Source of the DNA: Agrypnia vestita
Lineage: Eukaryota; Arthropoda; Insecta; Trichoptera; Phryganeidae
NCBI GenBank assembly: GCA_016648135.1
Contig: JADDOH010000525.1
Span: forward strand, 163,722-227,721
Direction: 5' to 3'
Length of the DNA stretch: 64,000 nucleotides
A model generated the notes under the pieces. It saw nothing but the letters and a program-made list of their open reading frames with translations, made no database searches and was not told where the DNA came from. Positions 42,291-52,565 of the stretch are shown here, piece after piece (within the stretch, counting starts at the first letter, position 1; each line of letters begins with the position of its first letter). A program made the translations under genes and the position numbers.

Positions 42291-42589
42291 CTCATCGCTT
42301 GAAGAGGCCTTCACCCAGCGACTGGCTGAAATTGGGCATTGAAGATGATCACCCAATGGTGTGGCTGCGTTTTACTGCTACCGCGAGTAGAAATTTATTT
42401 TGCGCCAACGTGAACATTAACGCCATTCAATAAATTAAATACACATTTACCACTTTATTATTCCTACCCCGTTTTACGTGCCGATAAGATTAAGCAGTGA
42501 TTTGGCACACATTGTGCGCCATGATGTGCAGCCAAAGGTGATCCCAGAACTGCTGATTAATTATTTTATTCGACCAAGATAAAAAGAAG

Positions 42590-42706
42590 AAGTGTCATTG
42601 GAGTTAATAGAAGAGATACAATAAAATTAACAGACATAAAAAACAGAACTCAATTCAAACAGGCACATTCTGTATATCGAACACTCAAATGGCGATGGAC
42701 TGGAAA
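42590..42706 (+). pseudogene. LINE C-terminal tail, left of the mariner insertion
   Basis: Plus strand: KLTDIKNRTQFKQAHSVYRT, LKWRWTGN. The frame continues across the mariner at 44053. Confidence 0.7.
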
Positions 42707-42730
42707 TATTAGGTCCTTACATATGAAATT

Positions 42731-42825
42731 GGCAAATTTGATCTCAAATATCAGTTTTGCCGTACTGGCAAATTTGATCTCAAATATCAGTTTTGCCGTA
42801 CTGGCAAATTTGATCTCAAATATCT
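42731..42825. repeat. 36-bp tandem repeat in the mariner 5' subterminal region
   Basis: GGCAAATTTGATCTCAAATA... repeats with a 36-bp period from 42731, 42767 and 42803 (about 2.6 copies), directly inside the left TIR. Each unit ends GCCGTACT, and CCGTACTAAACGCC occurs inside the right TIR. Confidence 0.95.
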
Positions 42826-42952
42826 TCTCTTTGGTTAGGAATTCCAAATCCAAATTTATACAGCTATTTACTCATGTATTTGTGTTTTGAAAATTATAAT
42901 TCATTTGTTTTTTCCTCAATTGTTTTTTTCTTTGCGTCACTCAGTTTACAAA

Positions 42953-43972
42953 ATGAAAAACTTGAAATATCGCGTTATTTACGAGTACGAGTTCCACCGT
43001 GGCACCAGTGCTGCAGAACCGGCTCGAAGGATTAATGATGTGTATGGCGACGGTGCCGCAAAAGAAAACACAGTGCGTTTTTGGTTCCAACGTTTTCGTT
43101 CTGGAAATTTCGACCTGCAGAACAAGCCCCGTGGACGGCCGGAGACCAAAGTTGATAATGAAGAATTGAAGGCTATTGTGGAAGCGGATCCATCGCAAAC
43201 CACATCCGAGTTAGCTGCAGGCTGCGGTGTTAGTGATGAAACTGTTTTAATCCACTTGAAGCAAATTGGTAAGGTGAAAAAGCTTGAAAGGTGGGTACCT
43301 CACGAATTGAGTGAAGCAAATCAACAAACACGCGTTGACTGCTGCGTTGCATTACTCAACCGGCACAATAATGAAGGAATTTTAAATCGAATCATTACCT
43401 GTGATGAAAAGTGGATCCTGTACGATAATCGGAAGCGCTCATCGCAATGGCTGAACCCTTCCGAACCAGCCAAACCATGCCCCAAGCGAAAATTGACTCC
43501 AAAAAAGTTACTTGTGAGCGTTTGGTGGACTAGTGCTGGTGTCGTTCACTACAGCTTTCTTAAATCTGGCCAGACGATTACGGCAGATGTCTATTGTCAG
43601 CAACTGCAAACCATGATGGAAAAGCTAGCTGCTAAACAACCGAGGCTGGTTAATCGCTCTAGGCCACTGCTGCTTCATGATAACGCTAGACCACACACTG
43701 CACAACAGACGGCTACCAAATTAGAGGAGCTTCAATTGGAATGTCTAAGACATCCACCGTACTCTCCGGACCTTGCCCCAACAGATTACCATTTTTTTCG
43801 AAATTCGGATAACTTCTTGCAAAGGAAAAAATTCAACTCCGATGGGGCAGTCCAAACCGCCTTCAAAGATTTTATTGATTCCCGTCCGAATGGTTTTTTT
43901 AGTAAAGGGATCGATGAACTACCTATGAGATGGCAAAAGTGCATAGATAACAATGGTACATACTTTGATTAA
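42953..43972 (+). CDS. Mariner transposase, 339 aa, DD34D, apparently intact
   Basis: The enzyme cuts and rejoins mariner ends at TA dinucleotides. The N-terminal helix-turn-helix region (residues about 1-110; YEYEFHRGTSAAEPARRIND, VRFWFQRFRSGNFDL, GRPE linker) binds the TIRs. WVPHEL at 114-119 is the mariner linker motif. Catalytic residues are D151 (TCDEKW), D243 (LLLHDNARPH) and D278 (YSPDLAPTDYHFF), with exactly 34 residues between the last two, the mariner DD34D signature. No stop or frameshift over the full family length (about 345 aa). I chose the ATG at 42953 (ACAAAATG, MKNLKYRV) rather than 42887, because the family starts a few residues before the YEYEF motif and the extra 22 residues are hydrophobic and unlike it. 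After the catalytic core FFRNSDNFLQ differs slightly from the usual FRSLDNFL-type wording. Activity is untested. Confidence 0.93.
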   Translation: MKNLKYRVIYEYEFHRGTSAAEPARRINDVYGDGAAKENTVRFWFQRFRSGNFDLQNKPRGRPETKVDNEELKAIVEADPSQTTSELAAGCGVSDETVLIHLKQIGKVKKLERWVPHELSEANQQTRVDCCVALLNRHNNEGILNRIITCDEKWILYDNRKRSSQWLNPSEPAKPCPKRKLTPKKLLVSVWWTSAGVVHYSFLKSGQTITADVYCQQLQTMMEKLAAKQPRLVNRSRPLLLHDNARPHTAQQTATKLEELQLECLRHPPYSPDLAPTDYHFFRNSDNFLQRKKFNSDGAVQTAFKDFIDSRPNGFFSKGIDELPMRWQKCIDNNGTYFD

Positions 43973-44052
43973 ATAAATATATTATAATAAAAAAAAATCG
44001 GCTTTATGTTCCTCCCGTACTAAACGCCAATTTCATATGTAAGGACCTAATA

Positions 44053-44280
44053 TGTCGAGAGAAAGGCAAGAGAAATGGACCAGAATAATAACAGAGCGGT
44101 ATCCAAGAGACGGTAAAAGAAACAAAGGTGGACAAACGAAAAGATGGGAAGACGATCTAAAAAAGGTGGCTGGTCCAGAATGGATTGCAAAGTATAGAGA
44201 AAAATGATAGAGGAGGCCCATGTCGAAAGACAAGCTGTTTCTAAAAATAATGACCCGAACGCTGAGAATTTAGAATAATT
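44053..44280 (+). pseudogene. LINE C-terminal tail, right of the mariner insertion
   Basis: SREREKWTRIITERYPRDGK, TKRWEDDLKKVAGPEWIAKY then a stop, then HVERQAV. It joins LKWRWTGN of 42590-42706; in the family the text runs W-x-G-H-(I) ... R-P-R-D-G-K-R ... R-W-x-D-D-(L/I). Ends with an AATATAATATAAAAAAAAAT tail. Confidence 0.75.
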
Positions 44281-44329
44281 TAAATAATATAATATAAAAA
44301 AAAATTCTAACAGCAATGAAGGCTAATTT

Positions 44330-44660
44330 TATTTTTTTACTTTCTTCCTTTTAACTCGTGGCGCCTGCTTGCTTGACGAATAAACTTTGGATCGATTTTT
44401 AACCCTTTTCCCGTAATCCAATCGAACTGAAACTTTGCAAGTAGACTCGTGGCGACGATCAAGAAGATCTATCAAATTTTCGTTAAAAAAATAATAATTA
44501 TAGTATAATTTTGGATTTTTCAAATTTATAATGGTTTTTTCATACAACTTAGTAAGTTGTATGGAGATTCTGACGCATCTAGTAGACACGAAACCTGAAA
44601 CGAAAAATGAGAAAGGGAGTATTGTAAAAACTTGGTTTTTACGGGTTAGTTTTTTTAAAT
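44330..44660. repeat. Dispersed repeat B, copy 2
   Basis: Second copy of 7376-7640. Includes a perfect 10-bp hairpin CATACAACTT/AAGTTGTATG at 44541-44563. Confidence 0.75.
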
Positions 44661-45125
44661 TTATTAAGCTTGGAGAATCTTTTTTCTCTCAACGTGAGAT
44701 TATACAATTCGCTAATGGCTTGAACAACAGACAAATAATTACCGCATTTCGTATAACGGTATATTTTGTGAAATATTTCGTTGATTTTTTCTTGTCCCCT
44801 CTCGCCCTGGTCCGCCCCTGTCGTCGCTGATTAGTTCCACGAAAGCCGCACACAAATTGGCCCAATTCGTTTGGCGACTTTCCCGATAGAATGACCTTCC
44901 GATGCCGGGACAAAACATAATTTATTATTGTACAAAAAAGATACAACCTAACTTAATTAGTGAAAACGTTCGCCACATTTCATAGCCAAAAGGCGACTGC
45001 CGTGCGATTAGGGGTCACCCTATTCTTTATTTTCGCCAGACTTTCATCGGAAACCAAAAAAGCGGTTTGTGTCTAGGCTATGTGTACATATACAACTTCT
45101 TCAATAACTGTTTAATGGCTGTGTG
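44661..45125. other. Unassigned
   Basis: 44800-44910 is more GC-rich; no domain in the frames there. Confidence 0.4.
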
Positions 45126-45127
45126 GT

Positions 45128-45153
45128 TATATATATATATATATATATATATA
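45128..45153. repeat. (AT)n microsatellite
   Basis: About 13 AT units next to the Penelope terminal segment. Confidence 0.95.
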
Positions 45154-45154
45154 C

Positions 45155-45365
45155 AATTAACAACATCAATAATTTATTGAATTATCAACATATTTCGGTG
45201 CTAATGGTCCCTTCGTCAGGATACAACGTACACCAAAAATTGTAATTCGATTTAACTAGAATTTAACAAAAAAAAATAATACTAGAAGGTGAATAACTAA
45301 TTATGAACTGATGTGAAAATAAATTTAAAAATTATTTGCAAAAAGGATTTGATCTTTTTACACTT
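45155..45365 (-). mobile_element. Penelope-like 3' terminal segment (family D)
   Basis: Same layout as 54199-54460: ribozyme, AT-rich stretch, then (minus strand) CCTTTTTGCAAATAATTTTT. No coding part. Confidence 0.6.
45183..45223 (-). ncRNA. Hammerhead ribozyme-like motif (family D)
   Basis: Minus strand: TATC, CTGACGA, A, a weak stem II (GG..CC ends), GAAA, TATGT, T before GATA. Stem I TATC/GATA has four pairs and stem III has three (one wobble). Stem II is degraded. Confidence 0.55.
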
Positions 45366-45389
45366 TTTCTGATTTCCAAAATTTATTCT

Positions 45390-45575
45390 GTGTACAGTTT
45401 TCTGGGATATTCTGCAGTGTATATCATCAGGGCCGATGTTGATGGACCCTGCAATGGGATTCGAAACTTTGGCCAGAGTGGTCACATATACACTATATAC
45501 ACGGCAGAATATGCCAGAAAACTATACACAGAAGATTCTGAACGGCCGTGAAAATCTAAGGACATTTCCAAAATT
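45390..45575 (+). repeat. Family A, decayed palindromic copy
   Basis: CAGTTTTCTGGGATATTCTG and GGCAGAATATGCCAGAAAAC form the arms. The ribozyme core is lost (GATGTTGATGGACCC) though stem II and GAAA remain. Ends AGAAGATTCTGAACGGCCGT. Confidence 0.7.
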
Positions 45576-45877
45576 TCTAATTCGTCAAACTGTAATCCTG
45601 TTATTTGTATGTAGCAAATCTTTATCAATGTCAAAAAAAGATTTATTTCCAAAAAATAATAAGGAATTAATTTATTTCAGTTCTTAATTAGTTACTATTT
45701 TTGTTTTTGTTAATGTCTATACTTCAAATTTAGATTTTTACGCGTTGTGCCTTGATGGAAGAACCATTTTCCGTACGTAAAGAGATGTTGATATTTCTGT
45801 ATATTATGTTGATCCGAAAAATTTTGATATTCCAATAAATTAATAGTTTATGAAAATGTTGATTATATTAATATGCA

Positions 45878-46378
45878 TAAGGTGTAACAGACCTAATCCA
45901 CACACACATATAAATATACATAATATAAGTCAAAAATGTTCAAGCGTGCATTAACAAAGTTTGCATTTTTTTTTTAATATTTCTGATTTATTTTTGCAAA
46001 ACACTGAAGCATATTTATTTATATCGATTATTAAAAATATATTTATTTTAATACAAGTTGTTTATTACATGTTTGTTACAAAGTATTTTAATACAAGACA
46101 AATACAAAAAATAATAAAACGAAGAAAACCTTGCAATTAATCTATTTTATAACTCTGAAGGTTTTTATCATTTTATTTCCTTGTATTGTAGCGAATAAAT
46201 TTGTTATAATCTATATTAGTTATTATAACGATAGTTCAACGTTTTGCAAAAAAGTAAAAAATATTGAGAAAAAATTGCAAACTTTAATATTGCATATCTG
46301 TGATAACAGCTATTGATATTAGAACATGGTTGGTTGAACATTTTCGACTAATAACCAAGGCAGGAATCCACCTGTAAA
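45878..46378. mobile_element. Palindromic MITE (TACAGGGTG subfamily), degraded copy
   Basis: GGTGTAACAGACCTAATCCA at the left, and CAAGGCAGGAATCCACCTGT at the right, with the inner TTCAAGC and CAAACTTTAATATTGCATATC blocks. The outer right terminus is missing. Closest to copy 50183. Confidence 0.65.
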
Positions 46379-46384
46379 AATAAT

Positions 46385-46840
46385 TATTACTAGTGTTTAA
46401 TTTATATAGTATATTTCACTTAATAAATACAGTCTGAAAGAAAAGCGAATAAATTTATTAATGTTTTAAAAAACAACAAATAAGGATTCGAAACTACCCA
46501 GGAATTTGATTTACAGTCAGATGCTATCTTCTACCAGGACTGCCGATGATAAATTCATAAATAGCAATTATAATTTAAGCTCTTTTTTAAATGAATATGC
46601 GAAACAAAAAAGATAATTTTAAAAAAATATTTTCAATTTTCCGAATAATTTTCAATAGTATATATAATGTAATCTGGTTAACATGTTACCTTACGGGGCT
46701 ATGTGCTTTCGAGATTACACTCATCCTCTGTCTATATATATGGAAATTATACTAAATTATGCACAATTATAAGTTCCTACTTGGTAAGAAAGCAAATATT
46801 TTGTTAACATACCAGATTATTTCGTAACGATGTTAATGAA
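46385..46840. other. Unassigned AT-rich DNA
   Basis: 46690-46730 contains a GATGAGTGTAATCTCGAAAG motif (minus strand) that resembles a ribozyme core only loosely. Confidence 0.4.
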
Positions 46841-46842
46841 GT

Positions 46843-46890
46843 GCGTGCTCTCTCTCTCCCTCCCCAGTGTTGGAGGGAGAGAGAGCACGC
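46843..46890. repeat. Strong CT/GA hairpin
   Basis: GCGTGCTCTCTCTCTCCCTC and GAGGGAGAGAGAGCACGC pair over 19 bp with a two-base slip, eight-base loop. Polypurine/polypyrimidine arms. Confidence 0.9.
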
Positions 46891-46894
46891 GATT

Positions 46895-48230
46895 TTGAAT
46901 CATCCATATATTAATTAAGCTAAAAATTATGATGTTGTTAGTGGATGATTTCTGTTGCCAGTTAAAAAAACATTTTAGAGTACATTAATAAGATTAAAAA
47001 ATATAGGAATACGAACAAACTGATATTAGAAAAAATTAAAATTATATTAAACTCTCGGAAATTAATCGTTGTTTTTAAATATTTTCGTGAAATATTAAAA
47101 AATCCTTGTATTTATTGTCATAGAAAACAGCCAACTGTGACGAGGAAATATATTTTTTGTGCTGACAATACCGCTTTTTACGTTTGCATGTTTTGACGTA
47201 AGCACGTTTCTCTTCTCAACCTCTTTTGTTTTTATATTTTTGCATGAAACTTGCTTCAATAATATATTCATTAACTTTTATTTTACATGTATGAACAAAA
47301 ATTAAGGTATGAAAACGTTTATTACGCTGTTTATTTTTTTAAAACTTCGAAGTGAACTTAATGTCATTTTACGCACTGACGTATATATCATTGATTTTAC
47401 GTGTCATTTTCTCCGTATTTATAAATAAGTATTATTATTTTTCATTATATGAATTCAATAAATTAGAAAGCTCAATATTCATAACTGTGAATAACTTAAC
47501 ATTTGTTTAGGTTTTAGAGCTTTGTGATTGATTGAATTCATTATTTTCAAACAAGCGAAACTTGTCAAAATTGGCAGCATAACAACGTTATATAATAACT
47601 GTCAGGATACAAAAAAGAAATATTGCTTATTTCAGAATCGGCCGATTATCGAGTTCTATTAACTTTGTATGGATGTTCGATTTTTCAGAAGTTCTATGCG
47701 ATTAATGGATGGAGCGGATTTTTTCAAACGTAATTGATTTTTTTTATATATACAATATATAACCACGTTGTATATATTTTGTCTTTCGTTAATAAGATCA
47801 CCTTTAAATAGGGTTCTGGTATTTTAAAACACTTCACTTTTCGTGATATTTTGTAAATTTTATTTTCTGTATTGAAAGATGGAAACTTGACAGACACAAT
47901 CGGCCGCAAAGCGGATGATGTAGGCCTATGTAAACAATTGTGTTTGCTGCATAGCATATTGGCCACGCAGCGGCCATCGTTGGCCGCAAAGCGAACACAA
48001 TAGCCAGCCGCCCGCAGGGCCTAGCAGAAAGCAATCGGCGACAGTCGATTATTAACTTGCATTTTGACACCGCTGATATTTTGTGATTGTTTATGTTTCA
48101 TGCGCCTGCAAGGGCCACCCGAATACGTATACTATTTTACTGTGACAACACTAGACCAACTCATATTTTAACTCTCTTGTACCCAGACTGCATACGCTAG
48201 GTAACACCTATGCGCATATCTCTGATATTT
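46895..48230. other. AT-rich DNA with a GC-rich insert (47890-48020)
   Basis: 47890-48020 carries GGCCGCAAAGCG twice and GGCCACGCAGCGGCC once within 110 bp, an unusual cluster in otherwise AT-rich DNA. No frame with a domain. Confidence 0.45.
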
Positions 48231-48239
48231 TTAATTCCA

Positions 48240-48595
48240 GTTTAGCACAATATAAAGATTCGCTACTAAAAACTCTACACCCTGCCGTAGTGAATTCATA
48301 AAGCAATCACATACAAAAACATAAAGCAATCACATACAAATACAATACGTATTTGTTTAACTTTGTCTATATTTCACATTTCCTTTTTCTAAATTATATT
48401 TTATCTTATATATTTCATGCCTCTTTTTTCTAAATTACTATTATAACTTTAAACAACTCTCTATACTATATCAATTCTGTAATTTTTTGCTGTTCTACTC
48501 TTTGGATTTCTTGTATATATTATTATGTAAAAGGTACTTCTGTGTCGTATATTGAAATTAATAAATATGTATATCGCAAAATAAAATAAAATGGC
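48240..48595 (+). mobile_element. LINE 3' UTR, probable
   Basis: A short frame YKDSLLKTLHPAVVNS stop, a 23-bp tandem duplication (ATAAAGCAATCACATACAAA), then AT-rich sequence ending AAAATAAAATAAAATGG. Assignment is weak. Confidence 0.35.
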
Positions 48596-48779
48596 TTAGA
48601 TCATTTTATCGACCTCCGCCGGTCCATCTGGTGGATAGACCTCATGATCATCTTCTTACTCTCTAAATGCTAAGTACGAGAATTTTTTCAATGTAGGACA
48701 TAATTACCAAAGCGTTTTCATTGCTCTGATCCCGGTACGATAACTAAAGCTCAGGAGAATACTTACAGAAGAAACCCAC

Positions 48780-49697
48780 CGTAATAATTACTTACCCTAT
48801 AAATGCCCATATGGAAAAATATTCGCACAGACATTACGCCCATTTGGAATGTTGCTTATACAGAAAAATTACCACAAAATTTTATTCACAAAATAAATGT
48901 CTGTATATATCTTCTAGTACTTATTCGGTTACCGAACGTTGACTATGTTGGCAAGGATTATTAATATTCCATATTAACGCAATTTTAAATACAAAAATTA
49001 TTAAAAATGTGTATTACGCCATTGTTCACTCTCTGCTCATATACGGCGTTATCGGATGAGGAGGTTCTTATAAAATATATCTAAACTCAGTAAAAATATC
49101 ACAAAGGATCATTATTAAAGCAATAGGTACTGAAAAAAATGTACCTTTTCAACAATAGATCTTTTTAAATTTTTTCTAGTACCAAACTTGGATAATCTTT
49201 TCAAGCAAATTTCCATATCGAAAATTTTCAAAGAAAACAACCTTACAGAAAACCAGGAATACTTCAAGCTTGTGTAAAATGGAAACCAATTCATAATGCC
49301 CAAATTTACAACAACCCAAATACAGAAACAATATATTTATAAAGCCATTAACTACTACAATAATTTACCTATCGAGATGCGCTGCATAAGTAACCTTTCA
49401 GATCAAATTAAAAAAATTAAAACCTTCCTAAAATCAAATTTAAATTCATAAATCATTTAAACCTATAGCTTTTTTCAAAATTCTTCAATATTTCATTGTC
49501 AATTACCTTTTATTACCACCATATATTAAATGACTCGCATATGTATCTACACATATATAAAATAAGAACTGACGCAAGAGCTTCTCTTCACTAATGAGGT
49601 CTACATGACTACAAAGTATTAAAAAAATATCAATTTGCTATGTAAGTAGATAAGATTTGTATTTGTAACATATTATAATAAATTAAATAAAAAAAAA
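48780..49697 (+). pseudogene. LINE ORF2 C-terminal half and poly(A)
   Basis: Plus-strand segments: IIKNVYYAIVHSLLIYGVIG, VKISQRIIIKAIGTEKN, LFKFFLVPNLDNLFKQIS, QKQYIYKAINYYNNLPIEMR, KIKTFLKSNLNS stop. YxxIVHSxLIYG and YNNLPxEM are standard LINE C-terminal motifs. Three or more frame changes. Ends TAATAAATTAAAT and an A(10) tract at 49688. Confidence 0.75.
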
Positions 49698-49699
49698 AA

Positions 49700-50180
49700 A
49701 CTTTTAATTCCATTCGATCTAGCAGACTCTGGTATTTTTCTAGAAGTCTCACTATATTGCCAAAATATTGAGATATCCGGATTTTTATCAGTTTATTTAG
49801 ATATTTAGATAGGTATGTAAAAATATATTTATTATGTTACAAGAATTTGGTTACTGCAAAAGCGCAAGTTTCAGAAGTATTTTATTTCGACTTTCGTTCA
49901 TCGAAAGAAAATACTTCGAATTTCTTCGAACGTTTATTAAGTTGAAACAGAGTAATAGTGCAAGGTTTGGGTATAAGCAATTCTATATATAGGCAAGTTG
50001 CTGCTTATGTGAGTAATTAGGATACGGTAGGAATTTCCGTGTGAGTTTTTTTCCGATAATCCAACAATCAACAGATTCAACACCATTTGGGTATTTTTCT
50101 ACGTTTTGAATTTGGTGTTCAGTTTTTCAATTGAAATATAAAACTTTCGTCAATAATCAGTAAAATCGCCAATGACACTT
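49700..50180. other. Unassigned AT-rich DNA
   Basis: 49880-49940 has ATTTCGACTTTCGTTCATCG and GAAAATACTTCGAATTTC, a loose inverted repeat. Nothing else. Confidence 0.45.
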
Positions 50181-50562
50181 TATACAGGGTGTAACAGAGC
50201 TAGTCCACAATACTTTATAGGTAGATTCCTACCTTGATTATGAGTCAAAATGTTTAAGCATCCATGACCGTATATCAATAGTTATGGACATTTGCAATAT
50301 CAAACTTTACATTTTTTTTCAATATTTGTGACTTATATCAATTATGAAAAATTTATTCGCTTCAATATAAGTCAAACAAAATTATGAAAACCTGTCAAAA
50401 ATTTAGAAAAGTGTTTTTTGCAAGGTTTTTATCATTTTACTTGAATTGTATCGAAGCAAATAAATTTTTCTTAATCGATGTAAGTTACTCTAACGATAGT
50501 TCAACATTTTGTAACAAATAAGTCACAAATATTGAAAAAAACATGAAAAGATTGATATTGCA

Positions 50563-50878
50563 TATTTATTTATTTTTATTTATTTGTTCACACCATTGGC
50601 ATTTACATGTAAATTTTTGTTATATACAAATATTTATATAATAAAAATATCAAGTATAAGCGGTACCTACATATAAGATAAAAATATAAAGTCATATCAC
50701 GTATTATTTATTTATTTTTTATTTTAAAAAAATTAGTAAAGTAATTAGTAGTTAGTAAAAGGAAGTTAGTATTGAAATAATATCGTCTCTTTAAGTGTTA
50801 ACTTTATTTTCTCTCGATTTTCATTGAAAATGTCAACCGTATAACCATATTCATTACCAGTCTTTAATAATCTAAAGA
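50563..50878 (-). mobile_element. Truncated LINE 3' end inside the palindromic MITE
   Basis: The minus strand ends ACAAATAAATAAAAATAAAT, an A-rich tail, and interrupts the MITE word GATATTGCATATCTCCATAA. Confidence 0.55.
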
Positions 50879-50938
50879 TGCCATAACTATTGAATATGAA
50901 CTATTGGTCGTGGTTGCTTGAACATTTTCAACTCTTAA

Positions 50939-51580
50939 CCGGTGGAATGCCGCGCAATCTCGTGCACGATTACTGTTTTTTAGACACTTTTTGTGATAGT
51001 TATATTTATGTAAAAATCAACAATAAGTAATTGCAGTTTCTGGTTTCTCAATATACAGACTTCAATAATTACTTTTATTTCAATAATTACTTGTACAGTA
51101 ATAACTTATTCATTAATTATGAAAATAAGTAACGAAATTTATTGTCAGAAATGTACGCACATGTTTATCGAATAAAACCTTGGAAGCAATAACAATTTCA
51201 ATATTTTCGTTCTAAATATATCAAAGAATATAATAATAATAATAATAATATTTGGATCATTTATATAGCGCCGTTTTCGCGAGTACTCACCTCAAGGGCG
51301 CTTGAACAATACTCAATTTTAACTGTTTTTATTTAAAAATAACACTTTTTTAACAGATAAATAACACAATAAATGCGCGGTTCGAAGACGACATTTGGAA
51401 TGATTTTTTGTCCGGTTTGCGTGGCAAATGAGGTTATTAGACAAATAAAACTCGTTCATTTATTCAAAAACTTGAAAAATAACCAATGCTAAGCTTTAAA
51501 AACCCATAAACGCAGGTAAAATAGACCGAATTCGCATACGTGTCTAGGGAGCGCAGATCTGCGATCCAGCACTCGACCGG
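50939..51580. mobile_element. piggyBac-type MITE, copy 1 (TTAA flanks)
   Basis: Starts CCGGTGGAATGCCG and ends as CCGGTCGAGTGCTGG on the reverse strand, with TTAA on both sides (50935-50938, 51581-51584), the target signature of piggyBac. Without it the host MITE reads CTC-TTAA-TCAAGG continuously. Shares CAATATACAGACTTCAATAA and GCGGTTCGAAGACGACATTT with 58347-58915. No transposase. Confidence 0.85.
51229..51315 (-). mobile_element. CR1/Jockey-type LINE tail inside the piggyBac MITE
   Basis: Absent from the sister MITE at 58347. The minus strand reads CAAGCGCCCTTGAGGTGAGT, GGCGCTATATAAATGATCC and an (ATT)n tail, a LINE 3' end of the type seen at 27545-27607. Confidence 0.7.
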
Positions 51581-51999
51581 TTAATCAAGGCAGGAATCCA
51601 CTTGTAAAATATTGTGTACTAACTGTGTTACACCCTGTATACTGACACTTTATTTCAGTTCCCGTGCCTGGTTAATTAAAGTATTAAAGTAATGAAATTA
51701 AATCCCACAAGTAAAATAACTGGCCTCCGACCCAAATTATCTCTGTTCAGGGCTTTTGCCTTAAACTGTACACAGGTCAACCACCAGTTTTTTTCGACCA
51801 CCTGAAGAGTTTTATAAATGTACGGGATAGTTAGTCCACAGTAGTTGTTCTAGCTGTGCATATATGTTTGGGAGTTTTTGCGGAGATGACTTATGTAGAG
51901 AATTTGCTCATCGGGGGTCACCACCCGTTCTTAACGGGATTCTCCAAAGTTGTGAAGTGTAGATAAAACTCTTGAGTTTTAATTACGGAAATATGTCAT

Positions 52000-52370
52000 C
52001 TGCTTCGTAATGGGCTTATCGGTTAGGCAGCGGAGACAGAATCTCTGGATAATAGTTGTCTCAAAGAAATGTTGGCTTGCTTTAAAGGGATACCAAATGG
52101 AGGAGAGTACCACAGGGGTGAGAGGGAGGGTAGTGCTAGAGGCTGGACTGAACAGACCAGTTGCCGATGGAAACTTGCTACCCGAGGTAAGTAAGTAAGC
52201 TGCATAGTTAGTGTTGGTCTCCACAAAAAAGAACTTGTGCAAAAGAAGCGATCAACGAGCCAGAGTGCAAAACTGTATAAATTTTGACGACACTGGAGTT
52301 ATGTCATAGCCATAGAGTGTAACATTCTGTCCTCTCTACCTATCTCTACGAGAAAACGGTAATTAAATAA
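52000..52370 (+). pseudogene. LINE C-terminal tail, weak
   Basis: GAACTTGTGCAAAAGAAGCG and ATTCTGTCCTCTCTACCTAT parallel the NRRACM and VLSAYP blocks of 31650-31960. No open frame spans it. Confidence 0.35.
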
Positions 52371-52560
52371 CTATCTTTACAACTAAATAAGCGTGTGCCT
52401 GCCTGACGCATGGTTGTGACGCATGTTCGTGTCTTTCGGTATCACGATGACAATACATGGATCATTGGAGATCCATGTGTGGACAGGTGAGTGTCAAACT
52501 GTACTTAAGAACGCAGGATATCGAGAGGACAACATGATGAACCGGAGAGGAGACGTAGTG
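52371..52560. other. Unassigned
   Basis: Balanced composition, no match. Confidence 0.4.
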
Positions 52561-52565
52561 GTGAC

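Larger units (their letters stand above)
42709..44050 (+). mobile_element. Complete mariner (irritans-like) transposon
   Basis: 1342 bp. Left TIR begins TTAGGTCCTTACATATGAAA and the right TIR is its exact complement over at least 25 bp; TA flanks both sides (42707-42708 and 44051-44052). It encodes one intact 339-aa transposase. Length and layout are those of an autonomous mariner. It is inserted in a LINE frame whose two halves rejoin when the element is removed. Confidence 0.95.
50183..51639. mobile_element. Palindromic MITE (TACAGGGTG subfamily) carrying nested insertions
   Basis: Left TACAGGGTGTAACAGAGCTA; right complement with TA flanks. After removing 50563-50878 and 50939-51580 the arms match the other copies. 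The 11-mer TGACACTTTAT occurs just outside both ends (50174-50184 overlapping the terminus, and 51642-51652). Confidence 0.85.

Noticed and set aside
42650..42853. Minus frame with repeated FEIKFASTAKLI peptide
   Set aside because: It is the translation of the 36-bp tandem repeat in the mariner end, not a gene.
46690..46735. Possible hammerhead (GATGAG ... CTCGAAAG)
   Set aside because: The CUG of the core is missing and no stem I or stem III can be drawn.
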